This document shows, in pieces, positions 1 to 9,177 of a stretch of DNA of 40,793 nucleotides. This DNA is from Flavipsychrobacter sp. (GTDB lineage Bacteria; Bacteroidota; Bacteroidia; Chitinophagales; Chitinophagaceae). The stretch's first letter is position 1, and every line of letters begins with the position of its first letter. Both the position numbers and the translations under genes were made by a program. The stretch is from NCBI GenBank assembly GCA_025963465.1, contig JAOQAP010000202.1:1-40793 (forward strand), given 5' to 3'. Below the pieces are notes generated by a model. That model was not told the origin of the DNA. It saw nothing but the letters and a program-made list of their open reading frames with translations, and searched no databases.

Positions 1-1072
1 TCTGTGTAGCTACTGATAGAAGAGCACAATCTCCAACAATAAATTGCTCCGGAAAACAGGTATTACGCTTTCGTATAATTATATAGAAGGTGGCTCCGGT
101 ACCGTAGATAATGGAACAGTCTGGTACTACGATGGTAGTGCTTGGAGCTTGCTGGAAGATCCGCCGAAGACACTTACGTGCAGTGGCCAGGGCCAATGGG
201 CGCACAGGTCAGTAGCATTGCCGTCAAGTGCAAACAATAATGCAAATGTAAAGATCGGGTTCAGATGGGTGAATAATGATGATGGCGTTGGTACTGACCC
301 GTCATTTGCTGTCGACAGTGTTTCATTAAGCAAGTCTGCAACTGCACCGGTAGCTTCGTTCACAACAACAGCCACCACGGCATGCCTTGATAGCTGTATT
401 ACTTTCACTAGCACCAGTACAGGTACTATTGATAGTGTTCGTTGGGTAATTGTTGTAGCAGGCATACCTGTTATGGCAGCTAATACTAATCCAATGGTAT
501 TATGTTTCCCTGCTACGTTTGTTCCCCCTGGTTCTTATACCGTGCGTTTAAGAGCATATAGCGGTGGAGTAGCTGATTCGTCTTCTACAGGCATAACTAT
601 TAAAGCCAATCCGCATCCTGCTATAACTAAAACAGGCAAAACACTTACTGTGCCATCTACTTACTTGTGTTATCAATGGTACAATGGTACAACCGCCATC
701 ACTGGCGCAACAAACGCAACCTATACCTTCTCGGTATCAGGCACCTATAAAGTTGTTGTCGATTCAGGTGGGTGTAAGGCGCCATCCAATGTGATAAGTA
801 CGCTTGATGTAAATAATGTCAATAGTACCGTCAATAAGTTCTGGGTAACGCAGTCTTCAAACAATGTGCTGACTCTTAATTCGGAACTGGCACTGACAGA
901 AGACCTTGGCGTAGTGATCACAGACCAGGCCGGTCGGCAATTGCTGTCTGAAAAATGGGTGAAGGGTAGCGATAATAAACAGGTTAGCAGTAGCCATTTG
1001 GTCCCCGGTATATATTTTGTCCGCATCAGTAACAGCAGTACGGCAGAAGTATTGAAATGGATAAAGCAATAA
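1..1072 (+). CDS. T9SS-sorted surface protein, 5'-truncated and frameshifted
   Basis: The gene enters from the left edge. From position 3 one frame reads a typical pre-beta-sandwich segment (VATDRRAQSPTINCSGK), then continuity moves to another frame (TGITLSYNYIEGG) across the A-run at 53-56; one extra A would restore a single frame. Stops at 14-19 close the second frame upstream, so the TTG at 44 is not a true start. What remains is a beta-sandwich with the run GQGQWAHRSVALP, a PKD-like domain, an Ig-like segment (YQWYNGTTAITGATNATYTF) and a T9SS type A sorting domain ending in GIYFVRI...LKWIKQ. Family knowledge implies export by the Por secretion system and attachment to, or release from, the cell surface. 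Whether the indel is real or a sequencing error cannot be decided here. Confidence 0.8.
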
Positions 1073-1093
1073 AAAGTATCACATTATAATTTG

Positions 1094-1123
1094 AAAAAAG
1101 CTCCATCGTCACGGAGCTTTTTT
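1094..1123 (+). terminator. Intrinsic terminator after the T9SS-sorted gene
   Basis: Perfect 11-bp stem AAAAAAGCTCC (1094-1104) / GGAGCTTTTTT (1113-1123) with an 8-nt loop, 22 nt after the stop codon. The A and T runs flanking the GC core make it usable from either strand, but only the upstream plus-strand gene ends here. Confidence 0.85.
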
Positions 1124-1169
1124 CATTAGTTTCACAGTACCATCTGTTTTTGATCACCCTTTAACTTTT

Positions 1170-2774
1170 ATGGGCAAACTATTAAGCATCATACTGTTCT
1201 TTTTTTTGATGCCTTCGGCTTCTGCCCAGGTATTGCCTAAAGACGGAGCAAGGTTGCGCCATAGAATGATCGGTTTTTCATTTCCTGCGCAGCAGGCAGC
1301 GAAATACAAAATTGAGATCGCTACCGGCAACAGGGATAGTGAAGATACATTTAAGAAGAACATTGTAAGGTCTGTTGATTCAAAAACAAATAAGATAATA
1401 ATAGAGGTTCCGTTATTTGGCCGCGACTATACATGGAGGGTTATTTACACATCTGGCAAGGCTGTTGTTTCTACTACGCCGCTTCATCACTTTGCCACTA
1501 TATATGCTGGTGACATAGATACAGGTAGTATACGTCTGCGAATACTGCAGCCTGCGCTTAAGTATGATGACCATTTTGTTTTTGTGGATGGAAATAATGC
1601 CCTCTATAATATGAAAGGAGAGGTGGTCTGGTATTTCCCTTTTCCTGATAAAGACAAAAATCAGAGAGAGGGCACACTGGTCCGCGACCTGAAGATGACC
1701 CCGCAGGGCACTATCACCTTTTTGCATAATCAGCATGCTTATGAGGTAAACTATTATGGCGATACATTATGGAAGGGGCCCGATAACGGAGCTGTAAGCG
1801 GAGAAGATTCCGAGCGGTATCATCATGAGTTTACACGGTTGGCAAACGGGCACTACATGGTGCTGGGCACAGAGCATGTAAACTGGGACCACGATATCAT
1901 TGCTGTAGATACTTCTGTTTCACTGATAGAGGATGAAGGTATCAAACGCGATACCGCAGTTGCACATAAGAAAAGGACCCCCTTCGGCACTTTGATAGAA
2001 TATGATGAGAAAGGGAATGTGGTTTGGTCATGGAAATCTTCAAAATACTTTCTCGGGTCAGATATTGTGAATTACCGGCCGGAAGGAAAGGTAAAGAAGA
2101 TCGACGTGCATGAGAATGCATTCTTCTTCGATGAGCACGACTCCGTCATTTACATTAGCTTCAGAAATATTTCCAGGATTGTAAAAGTGAAATACCCCGG
2201 GGGTAATGTGATCGGCACTTATGGGGAGGTATTTACGCCGGGCCGTGCACCTGTGGGCAATGGCTTATTTTGTGATCAGCATGCCTGCAGGATATCAAAA
2301 GAAGGTTACTTATACCTGTATAATAACAATGCATGCAATGATGATAAGGCGCTGCCTACGGTCATTATGATGAAGGAGTCTTCAAAAGTGAAAGACAGTC
2401 TTGTAAAAGTATGGGAGTATGAATGCAATATTGATGATATACACCTTACCCCGGTATTAAGGAAAGCCCGCGAGAAAAGGAAAATGGACATTAAGAATAA
2501 TACGGCCTCAGGCTCATGGAAGGGTACACTGATGCATTATACATCCGGCGGCAATGTTATAGAATTGCCCGATCGTTCCTTGTTCGTATGTATGAATGCG
2601 CAATATGGCAAGCTGTTTATTATAAACCGCGATAAAAAAGTGCTGTGGAGCGCTGCTCCGGAGAAAATTAACCCCGGCAATAAGGAATGGTACGTTGCCC
2701 CGCAGCTCTACCGTGCCAGTATTATCACCCGCAAAGAGCTGGAACAGCTCATATGGCTAAATAAAAGCAATTAA
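1170..2774 (+). CDS. Arylsulfotransferase-like beta-propeller protein, secreted
   Basis: 534 aa with a signal peptide (residues 1-20, cleavage after SASA). The body is a repeated-blade propeller of the arylsulfate sulfotransferase (ASST) type. Diagnostic stretches are YHHEFTRLANGHYMVLGTEH (about 217-236), the earlier TPQGTITFLHNQHAYEVN, and IYISFRNISRIVKVKYPGG followed by DQHACRI. In the family such His and Arg residues line the central channel and a His carries the sulfate in bacterial AssT; which His does so here I cannot assign. The N-terminal 100 residues resemble the beta domain that precedes the propeller. It sits alone between a terminator and atpD, so the context gives no substrate. 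A non-catalytic propeller is the main alternative. Confidence 0.65.
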   Translation: MGKLLSIILFFFLMPSASAQVLPKDGARLRHRMIGFSFPAQQAAKYKIEIATGNRDSEDTFKKNIVRSVDSKTNKIIIEVPLFGRDYTWRVIYTSGKAVVSTTPLHHFATIYAGDIDTGSIRLRILQPALKYDDHFVFVDGNNALYNMKGEVVWYFPFPDKDKNQREGTLVRDLKMTPQGTITFLHNQHAYEVNYYGDTLWKGPDNGAVSGEDSERYHHEFTRLANGHYMVLGTEHVNWDHDIIAVDTSVSLIEDEGIKRDTAVAHKKRTPFGTLIEYDEKGNVVWSWKSSKYFLGSDIVNYRPEGKVKKIDVHENAFFFDEHDSVIYISFRNISRIVKVKYPGGNVIGTYGEVFTPGRAPVGNGLFCDQHACRISKEGYLYLYNNNACNDDKALPTVIMMKESSKVKDSLVKVWEYECNIDDIHLTPVLRKAREKRKMDIKNNTASGSWKGTLMHYTSGGNVIELPDRSLFVCMNAQYGKLFIINRDKKVLWSAAPEKINPGNKEWYVAPQLYRASIITRKELEQLIWLNKSN

Positions 2775-2818
2775 TACCCCATTTTTTTCCTGCTTTTTTC
2801 CACATTTGCATTTTTGCT

Positions 2819-2849
2819 TTTGTCATTTAGTTTATACCCCTTACCTTTG
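2819..2849 (+). promoter_or_regulatory. Bacteroidota promoter for atpD
   Basis: A -33 element TTTG (2819-2822) and a -7 element TACCTTTG (2842-2849) are separated by 19 nt, matching the Bacteroidota TTTG/TAnnTTTG consensus. The predicted transcript starts near 2856, giving a leader of roughly 37 nt to the atpD ATG. Confidence 0.75.
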
Positions 2850-2883
2850 CGCAAAATTTACAGACTTATTTATTTTTATATAA

Positions 2884-4396
<1,513 letters not shown>

Positions 4397-4398
<2 letters not shown>

Positions 4399-4525
4399 TT
4401 AGACAATTCGGCAATTTGACAATTAGCCAATTGCCTTTGTTAATTAAAGAATTGCCGGACTATTGAAATATGCAAGTGCGATAATGGGTCATTGTCGAAT
4501 TGCCGAATTATCGAATTGACAAATT
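4397..4525 (+). repeat. Octamer-phased inverted repeat between atpD and atpC
   Basis: The gap holds two runs of 8-nt words. The left run reads AATTAGAC, AATTCGGC, AATTTGAC, AATTAGCC, AATTGCCT (4397-4436) and begins inside the atpD stop codon. The right run reads GGGTCATT, GTCGAATT, GCCGAATT, ATCGAATT, GACAAATT (4486-4525) and is its approximate reverse complement. The arms at 4405-4428 and 4486-4509 can pair over most of 24 positions. It ends 6 nt before the atpC start, so an mRNA hairpin between the two cistrons is likely. Confidence 0.8.
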
Positions 4526-4531
4526 AAAAAC

Positions 4532-4786
4532 ATGCAACTAGACATATTAACACCGGAGCATAAGGTATATAGTGGCAAGGTATATGGCATACAGCTGCCG
4601 GGTACTGAAGGTTCTTTCGAGGTACTGGAAAACCACGCACCTATAATAGCTGCACTGGGAAAAGGTAAGATGAAAGTGCTCAAGGACAAGAACAGCACCG
4701 AAACTTACGAAATATCAGGTGGCTTTATAGAAATGATGAACAACAAGGCAAGTGTGCTCATAGAGGACGCTACTGCCCTTGACTAG
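4532..4786 (+). CDS. atpC: F1Fo ATP synthase subunit epsilon (short form)
   Basis: 84 aa. It contains only the N-terminal beta-sandwich of epsilon: LDILTPEHKVYSGKVYGIQL, PGTEGSFEVLENHAPIIAAL, and a final ISGGFIEMMNNKASVLIEDA. The C-terminal two-helix domain that inhibits the enzyme in E. coli (about 139 aa in total) is absent; short epsilon subunits of this kind are, to my recollection, usual in Bacteroidota. It lies 133 nt after atpD with the phased repeat between, and is followed by a terminator, so atpDC is a two-gene unit. Residual function would be rotor-stalk assembly and coupling. Confidence 0.95.
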   Translation: MQLDILTPEHKVYSGKVYGIQLPGTEGSFEVLENHAPIIAALGKGKMKVLKDKNSTETYEISGGFIEMMNNKASVLIEDATALD

Positions 4787-4810
4787 TCATTACTTACAAT
4801 TTTCAATAAC

Positions 4811-4837
4811 AAAATGCCGGGCTCGTCCCGGCATTTT
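4811..4837 (+). terminator. Terminator of atpDC
   Basis: Perfect 11-bp stem AAAATGCCGGG (4811-4821) / CCCGGCATTTT (4827-4837) with loop CTCGT, 24 nt after the atpC stop. Confidence 0.88.
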
Positions 4838-4850
4838 CTATTAGCGTTAA

Positions 4851-4953
4851 CTCGCTTTTGTCATGCTGAAGTATGAAGCATCTCTACTCACGATTATCAC
4901 GAAATGAGGGTAAGTAATCTCACTTCCCCTCTAGAGAGGGGTTAGGGGTGTGT
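4851..4953. repeat. Dispersed repeat, copy 1 (pair with 7921-8022)
   Basis: A block of about 100 nt starting CTCGCTTTTGTCATGCTGAA and ending in a CCCCTCTAGAGAGGGG hairpin plus TTAGGGGTGTGT. It recurs almost unchanged at 7921-8022. The rest of the 4838-5118 gap holds another TTTTGTCATGCTGAGGAACG fragment and GC-richer sequence with no convincing gene. Confidence 0.8.
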
Positions 4954-5118
4954 ATATTCTTTTGTCATGCTGAGGAACGTTTTTGCTAAAACACGAGCGT
5001 AGCTCATCTCTGCGTAACGCTGGTGCCTGCATGCCATCCCGAACCCTGAAGAGTGCGACGCACCGGAAGCATCATAGATGACTTAAAGCTCGTCCCCAAT
5101 ATTTATTGTTATTTAAAG

Positions 5119-5126
5119 TACCTTTG
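5119..5126 (+). promoter_or_regulatory. Promoter -7 element for the small secreted protein
   Basis: TACCTTTG, identical to the atpD -7 element, 21 nt before the ATG at 5148. No good TTTG lies 19-21 nt upstream, so only the -7 half is supported. Confidence 0.5.
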
Positions 5127-5147
5127 CACAGTTAGCAAAATAACAAT

Positions 5148-5570
5148 ATGAGAAAATCTGCCATTTTCATTTTACTGATGGTCACACTGCTGTTTACAGG
5201 CAGGGTAGTGGCACAGCAGAAGCCCGTAACCAAAATAGCATCTGTAAAGCAGAGCGGTAAAACGGTGTCTATCACCCTAACCTCATCTAAGCCATTCATC
5301 TTTGGTGGCAACAGGTATATGCTCTACGTGGGCGATAAAGACTTTATGCTATACACCCAGTCGCATGATGATGGTAAGAACCTGCTCACCTTTGCAGTGC
5401 CTGCAGAAAGCTACAACAGCTTTAAAGATGGCGAAGACGTATACCTCACCTATGGTCACATCTTCCGCAGTGGCAGCGACCGTGCTGCTATAGCTAAGCA
5501 AAACAAACGCTGCTGGTCGCTGGGCAAATTCAGCAGTACCATGACGACGAAGGAAAAGGCAACGAAATAA
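5148..5570 (+). CDS. Small secreted protein of unknown function
   Basis: 140 aa with a clear signal peptide (AIFILLMVTLLFTGRVVAQ, about 4-22). The mature part is a predicted beta-rich domain of about 115 residues (KTVSITLTSSKPFIFGGNRYMLYVGDKDF is one predicted strand region), with a basic, Ser/Thr-rich tail. It has no Cys pair or lipobox near the N-terminus, so it is probably periplasmic or exported rather than lipidated. I do not recognise a family. It lies 31 nt upstream of the secreted hydrolase on the same strand and may share its transcript, but nothing shows a common function. Confidence 0.75.
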   Translation: MRKSAIFILLMVTLLFTGRVVAQQKPVTKIASVKQSGKTVSITLTSSKPFIFGGNRYMLYVGDKDFMLYTQSHDDGKNLLTFAVPAESYNSFKDGEDVYLTYGHIFRSGSDRAAIAKQNKRCWSLGKFSSTMTTKEKATK

Positions 5571-5601
5571 GAAATAATATACACACCCACAAGCAGAAAC
5601 A

Positions 5602-7863
5602 ATGAATAGTAATAAACTGTTTTCACCGGCATACCTGTTGGGCTTACTTGTCCTTTGCGCAATAGGTTTCCGGTCACACGCCCAGTCCACCCCCGATCCG
5701 GGACTCATGGGTACGCACACCGTAATAAAGGATGAGTACAACCTCGGCGACCTTGCATACACGCCACCGCCTGCGGCAATGTTTCCGTCCAATATGGAAG
5801 TGCGCGGCTCCGTGCATTATCCTGCAGACCTCAGCTCCGGCCCGTTCCCGGTGCTTATATGGCTGCATGGCCGTCACGAGACCTGCTACGACAGCGTATC
5901 GCTCGTGTCCAGTTCTGCATGGCCATGCAAGGGCAAGAGAAAACCCATACTCAGCTACGAGGGGTATGACTATGCGGCCCGCACTATGGCCAGCCATGGA
6001 TATATAGTTATCTCTATCTCTGCCAATGCTATCAATGCCGGCGACGGTGTGCTGGCAGATGCAGGTATGAATGCCCGTGGCGTGCTCACCCAGCACCACC
6101 TCGATCTCTGGAACACCTGGAACACTACCGGCGGTGCACCATTCGGCACCACCTTCGTGGGCAGGCTGGATATGAAGAACATCGGCACCATGGGCCACTC
6201 GCGCGGTGGCGAGGGCGTCATCTACCAGGCCGAGTATAACCGCACGCTCGGCAGCCCGTATGGTATCAAGGCCATACTCACGCTTGCTCCTGTCGATTTT
6301 TACCGGCACTTTGTCAATGATATAGCACTGCTGGATATGGCCCCTTACTGCGATGGTGATGTGGCCGACCTGCAGGGTGTGCATTTTTATGATGATGCCC
6401 GCTACTCCGGTATTACCGATGAAGCCCCTAAGCACACTATACTCTTCATGGGTGCCAACCACAACTTCTTTAATACCGTATGGACGCCCAATATATACAT
6501 AGGCGGTGGCGCCGACGACTGGGGCGATTACGGCTGGAGCGATTCCGATCCACAATGCGGTATCCTCAAAAAATCACGCTTCGATACTACCAAGCAGAAG
6601 AACGCTTACAATACTTATGCAGCAGCATTTTACCGCGTATACCTGGGGCACGAGACTCAGTTCGCGCCTATACTGGAGGTAAATGATATTAAACCGCCCG
6701 CATCCTCTACACTGGACAGCACGAACGTATTTGTATCCTACCACCCCGGCAAGTCCGACAGGAAGGATATAAACACTGTAGAGTTCCTTACCAACCTCAG
6801 TACCAACACACTTTCCGGCACTGTGGTAGAGAGCGGCCTTACTACTTCCGATATCTGCAATGGCACTACCATGCCGCTCTGCAGCATAGGCACAGATCCT
6901 TCGCAGGAGCCGCACCAGCAGGGCCTGGGCGAAATGAGAATGACCTGGAACGGCGCCACAGACTATTACGAGAACGCCATCCCAGTTGCCAGCCAGAACT
7001 TCAGCAACTACCGCCACCTCATGTTCCGCTCCGCGGTCAATTTTGGCGAAACGCTCCCTTCTGTTAAGAACCTCGACTTCACCGTGCAGCTCATAGACTC
7101 TGCCGGCGTCACCGCCAGCCAGCTGGTGAGCGCCCATAGCCATGCCATGTTCTACGAGCCCGGCACAGAGGCCGGCGACCTCCCCAAGACAGTGCTGAAC
7201 ACCATCAACATACCACTAGACAGTTTCAAGCTAGTGAACCTCAAAAAGATAAGGAAAGTAAAATTCCTGTTCGATAAGAGCGCTGCCGGTGGCATACTCG
7301 TGAGCGACCTCGCCGTTACCAATTCCATCTGCGGCAATTTTACCGGCGCTTATAAAGACAGTATAGGCCACGGCCTCACCGTAGTGTTTACCAACCAGTC
7401 TACAGCCTCCGGCACCGATACCCTGTCTTACCTCTGGAGCTTCGGCGACCCCACATCAGGCACACGCGATACCTCTACTGCCAAGAACCCCGTGCACAAG
7501 TACACCGCCAAGGGCACCTACACTTCATGCCTCTATGTAAAAGTGAAGCGTGCCAACGGCCAGGCCACCACCTGCGCGGATACTATATGCACTACCATAG
7601 TTATGGTGGCCAGCGATGTGGCGCAGTACACCACTACCGATATTTCCATCATCCCCAACCCCGCCCGCGACTACCTGCAGATCACCGGCGCACAACCTAC
7701 CGACGTGCTCCGCCTCACAGACCTCTACGGCAGGGTAGTGCTCACACAGCAGCTTACCGACCCCATAGTGCATCTCCCGCAGGCCCTCGCCTCCGGCATC
7801 TACTATGCCACCGTCTCCACCCCCACCGGCAACAGCTACCAGAAGATCGTAATAACGAGATAG
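5602..7863 (+). CDS. Secreted alpha/beta hydrolase with PKD and T9SS sorting domains
   Basis: 753 aa. A signal peptide (1-27, ending FRSHA) precedes an alpha/beta-hydrolase domain: oxyanion-region motif PVLIWLHGRHE at about 83-93, nucleophile elbow MGHSRGG with Ser200, and a late His in MGANHNFFN that may complete the triad. A middle beta-rich region is followed by a PKD domain (roughly 580-670, LSYLWSFGDPTSG) and a T9SS type A sorting domain (about 675-753, IPNPARDYLQI...GIYYATV). Such proteins are exported through the T9SS; esterase or lipase activity is likely, substrate unknown. Codon use is strikingly C-ending (GCC, ACC, CTC, ATC), unlike the neighbouring genes. It ends 21 nt before a terminator. 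Confidence 0.88.
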   Translation: MNSNKLFSPAYLLGLLVLCAIGFRSHAQSTPDPGLMGTHTVIKDEYNLGDLAYTPPPAAMFPSNMEVRGSVHYPADLSSGPFPVLIWLHGRHETCYDSVSLVSSSAWPCKGKRKPILSYEGYDYAARTMASHGYIVISISANAINAGDGVLADAGMNARGVLTQHHLDLWNTWNTTGGAPFGTTFVGRLDMKNIGTMGHSRGGEGVIYQAEYNRTLGSPYGIKAILTLAPVDFYRHFVNDIALLDMAPYCDGDVADLQGVHFYDDARYSGITDEAPKHTILFMGANHNFFNTVWTPNIYIGGGADDWGDYGWSDSDPQCGILKKSRFDTTKQKNAYNTYAAAFYRVYLGHETQFAPILEVNDIKPPASSTLDSTNVFVSYHPGKSDRKDINTVEFLTNLSTNTLSGTVVESGLTTSDICNGTTMPLCSIGTDPSQEPHQQGLGEMRMTWNGATDYYENAIPVASQNFSNYRHLMFRSAVNFGETLPSVKNLDFTVQLIDSAGVTASQLVSAHSHAMFYEPGTEAGDLPKTVLNTINIPLDSFKLVNLKKIRKVKFLFDKSAAGGILVSDLAVTNSICGNFTGAYKDSIGHGLTVVFTNQSTASGTDTLSYLWSFGDPTSGTRDTSTAKNPVHKYTAKGTYTSCLYVKVKRANGQATTCADTICTTIVMVASDVAQYTTTDISIIPNPARDYLQITGAQPTDVLRLTDLYGRVVLTQQLTDPIVHLPQALASGIYYATVSTPTGNSYQKIVITR

Positions 7864-7884
7864 ACCAGGACCTCTTATATATTT

Positions 7885-7912
7885 ACAAAAGCTACCCTCA
7901 GGTAGCTTTTGT
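7885..7912 (+). terminator. Terminator after the secreted hydrolase
   Basis: Perfect 12-bp stem ACAAAAGCTACC (7885-7896) / GGTAGCTTTTGT (7901-7912) with loop CTCA. Confidence 0.88.
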
Positions 7913-7920
7913 CGTCTATA

Positions 7921-8022
7921 CTCGTTTTGTCATGCTGAAGTATGAAGCATCTCTACTCGCGCCCATCACGAACTAAGGGTAAGTAACCACACTTCCCCTC
8001 TAGAGAGGGGTTAGGGGTGTGT
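7921..8022. repeat. Dispersed repeat, copy 2 (pair with 4851-4953)
   Basis: Second copy of the block seen after atpC: TTTTGTCATGCTGAAGTATG..., the CTCTAGAG hairpin, then TTAGGGGTGTGT. Both copies sit directly behind a terminator. Confidence 0.8.
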
Positions 8023-8048
8023 TTACTCGCGCCTGCCCAATAAAAAAC

Positions 8049-8534
8049 ATGTCATCCTGAGCTCAGTCGAAGGGTGTCATAGGAAGGCCCCGGCGATCAT
8101 GACATGCCAAATATCCTTGACACATCTTAATAGCATTCCTTTACTCGCTTTTGTCATGCTGAGCCCCGAAGCATCTCTACTCGCGTTGGAAGAAAGCCCA
8201 ATAAAAACCATGTCATCCTGAGCTCAGTCGAAGGGTGTCATGGTAGCCTGTCCCGATGACTATCGGGAAGGCACCTCGAATCCATGACCTGCTGAGAACC
8301 GAAAAGAAGCCTAATAGCACTACTTCGCTGGCGCAGGTATGGGGCGTTGGCTTGCTTCGCCCGCCATAGCCCTCGCCCGCCATAGCTTCAGCGACGGAGG
8401 AAGGCGAAGGCGGGTGTCTACGCATAGTCATCCGGTTTGCAACCGGCATTTCCCTTGATAGTGCCCAATAAGCCACCTGTCATCCTGAGCCCAGTCGAAG
8501 GGCTGTCATCCTGAGCCCAGTCGAAGGGTGTCAT
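8049..8534. repeat. Four TGTCATCCTGAGC repeat units
   Basis: TGTCATCCTGAGCYCAGTCG followed by AAGGG occurs near 8050, at 8211, at 8478 and at 8504, mostly followed by TGTCAT. This is a dispersed non-coding element widely seen in Bacteroidota. No transposase lies nearby. Confidence 0.85.
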
Positions 8535-9092
8535 GGTGAGGCCCCTCGAATCCATGACATGCCGAATACCCTTGAGTAGGCCAATAGCGAACCTTTTGCT
8601 CTCCGCACGAACTCGCGACTTATCAACTTTTTAACCTATCAACCTTTTAACTTTTTTTGTTTCACCCGCCATAGCCTTTTTCACCCGCAGTAGTTTAAAC
8701 GAAGGAGGTGGCGAAGGAGGGGCGTCACCACCATACCGCTATTAAGCCTGATTTGCGATAGCACCGTTCATCAGCAGGATAGCTATGGAGCCCTCTCTTC
8801 GCTGGCGCAGGTATGGGGCGTTGGCTTGTGCGCTTGCCTACCTGTGTCTACGCATTGTCATCCGGTTTGCAACCGGCATTTACCTTGATAGTGCCCGATA
8901 GCGAAAGCTTTGCTCTCCTCCGCACTAACTCGCGACTTATCAACTTTTTAACCTATCAACCTTTTAACTTTTTTGTTTCAACCGCCGTAGCCTTTTTCAC
9001 CCGCCGTAGTTTAAACGAAGGAGGTGGCGAAGGAGGGCGTCACCACCACACCGCTATTAAACCTGATTTGCGATAGCACCGTTCAGCAACAG
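8323..9092. repeat. Duplicated composite repeat in a gene-free island
   Basis: Two blocks occur twice in the same order. Block X (CTTCGCTGGCGCAGGTATGG through the CCGGTTTGCAACCGG mini-hairpin to GATAGTGCCC) is at 8323-8470 and 8797-8900. Block Y (TTTGCTCTCC through AACTCGCGACTTATCAAC to GATTTGCGATAGCACCGTTC) is at 8595-8777 and 8909-9090. X1 and Y1 are separated by TGTCATCCTGAGC units; X2 and Y2 are nearly contiguous. The reading frames in here are interrupted or shared by the repeats, so the 7913-9177 interval is best read as having no gene. Confidence 0.8.
8621..8652. repeat. Octamer-phased word run (copy 1; copy 2 at 8938-8969)
   Basis: Four successive 8-nt words: TATCAACT, TTTTAACC, TATCAACC, TTTTAACT. 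The same four words in the same phase recur at 8938-8969 as part of the duplicated block Y. The period matches the word runs after atpD and after dut, though the words differ. Confidence 0.75.
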
Positions 9093-9177
9093 AATACCTA
9101 TTAAGCAACATAGAACAAACAACAGCGAAGCAGTCGGATGAACCGGGGTGGGTGACTCGCGCAAGGCAATTCTTAAA

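Noticed and set aside
5674-6555. 293-codon minus-strand frame opposite the secreted hydrolase
   Set aside because: It is antisense to a clear multi-domain gene whose C-ending codons keep the opposite frame open.
8813-9076. 87-codon plus-strand frame in the left island
   Set aside because: It spans the duplicated blocks X2 and Y2; translation is repeat-derived.
7885-9177. Insertion sequence or REP-associated transposase in the left island
   Set aside because: No transposase-like frame and no terminal inverted repeats enclosing a gene were found.
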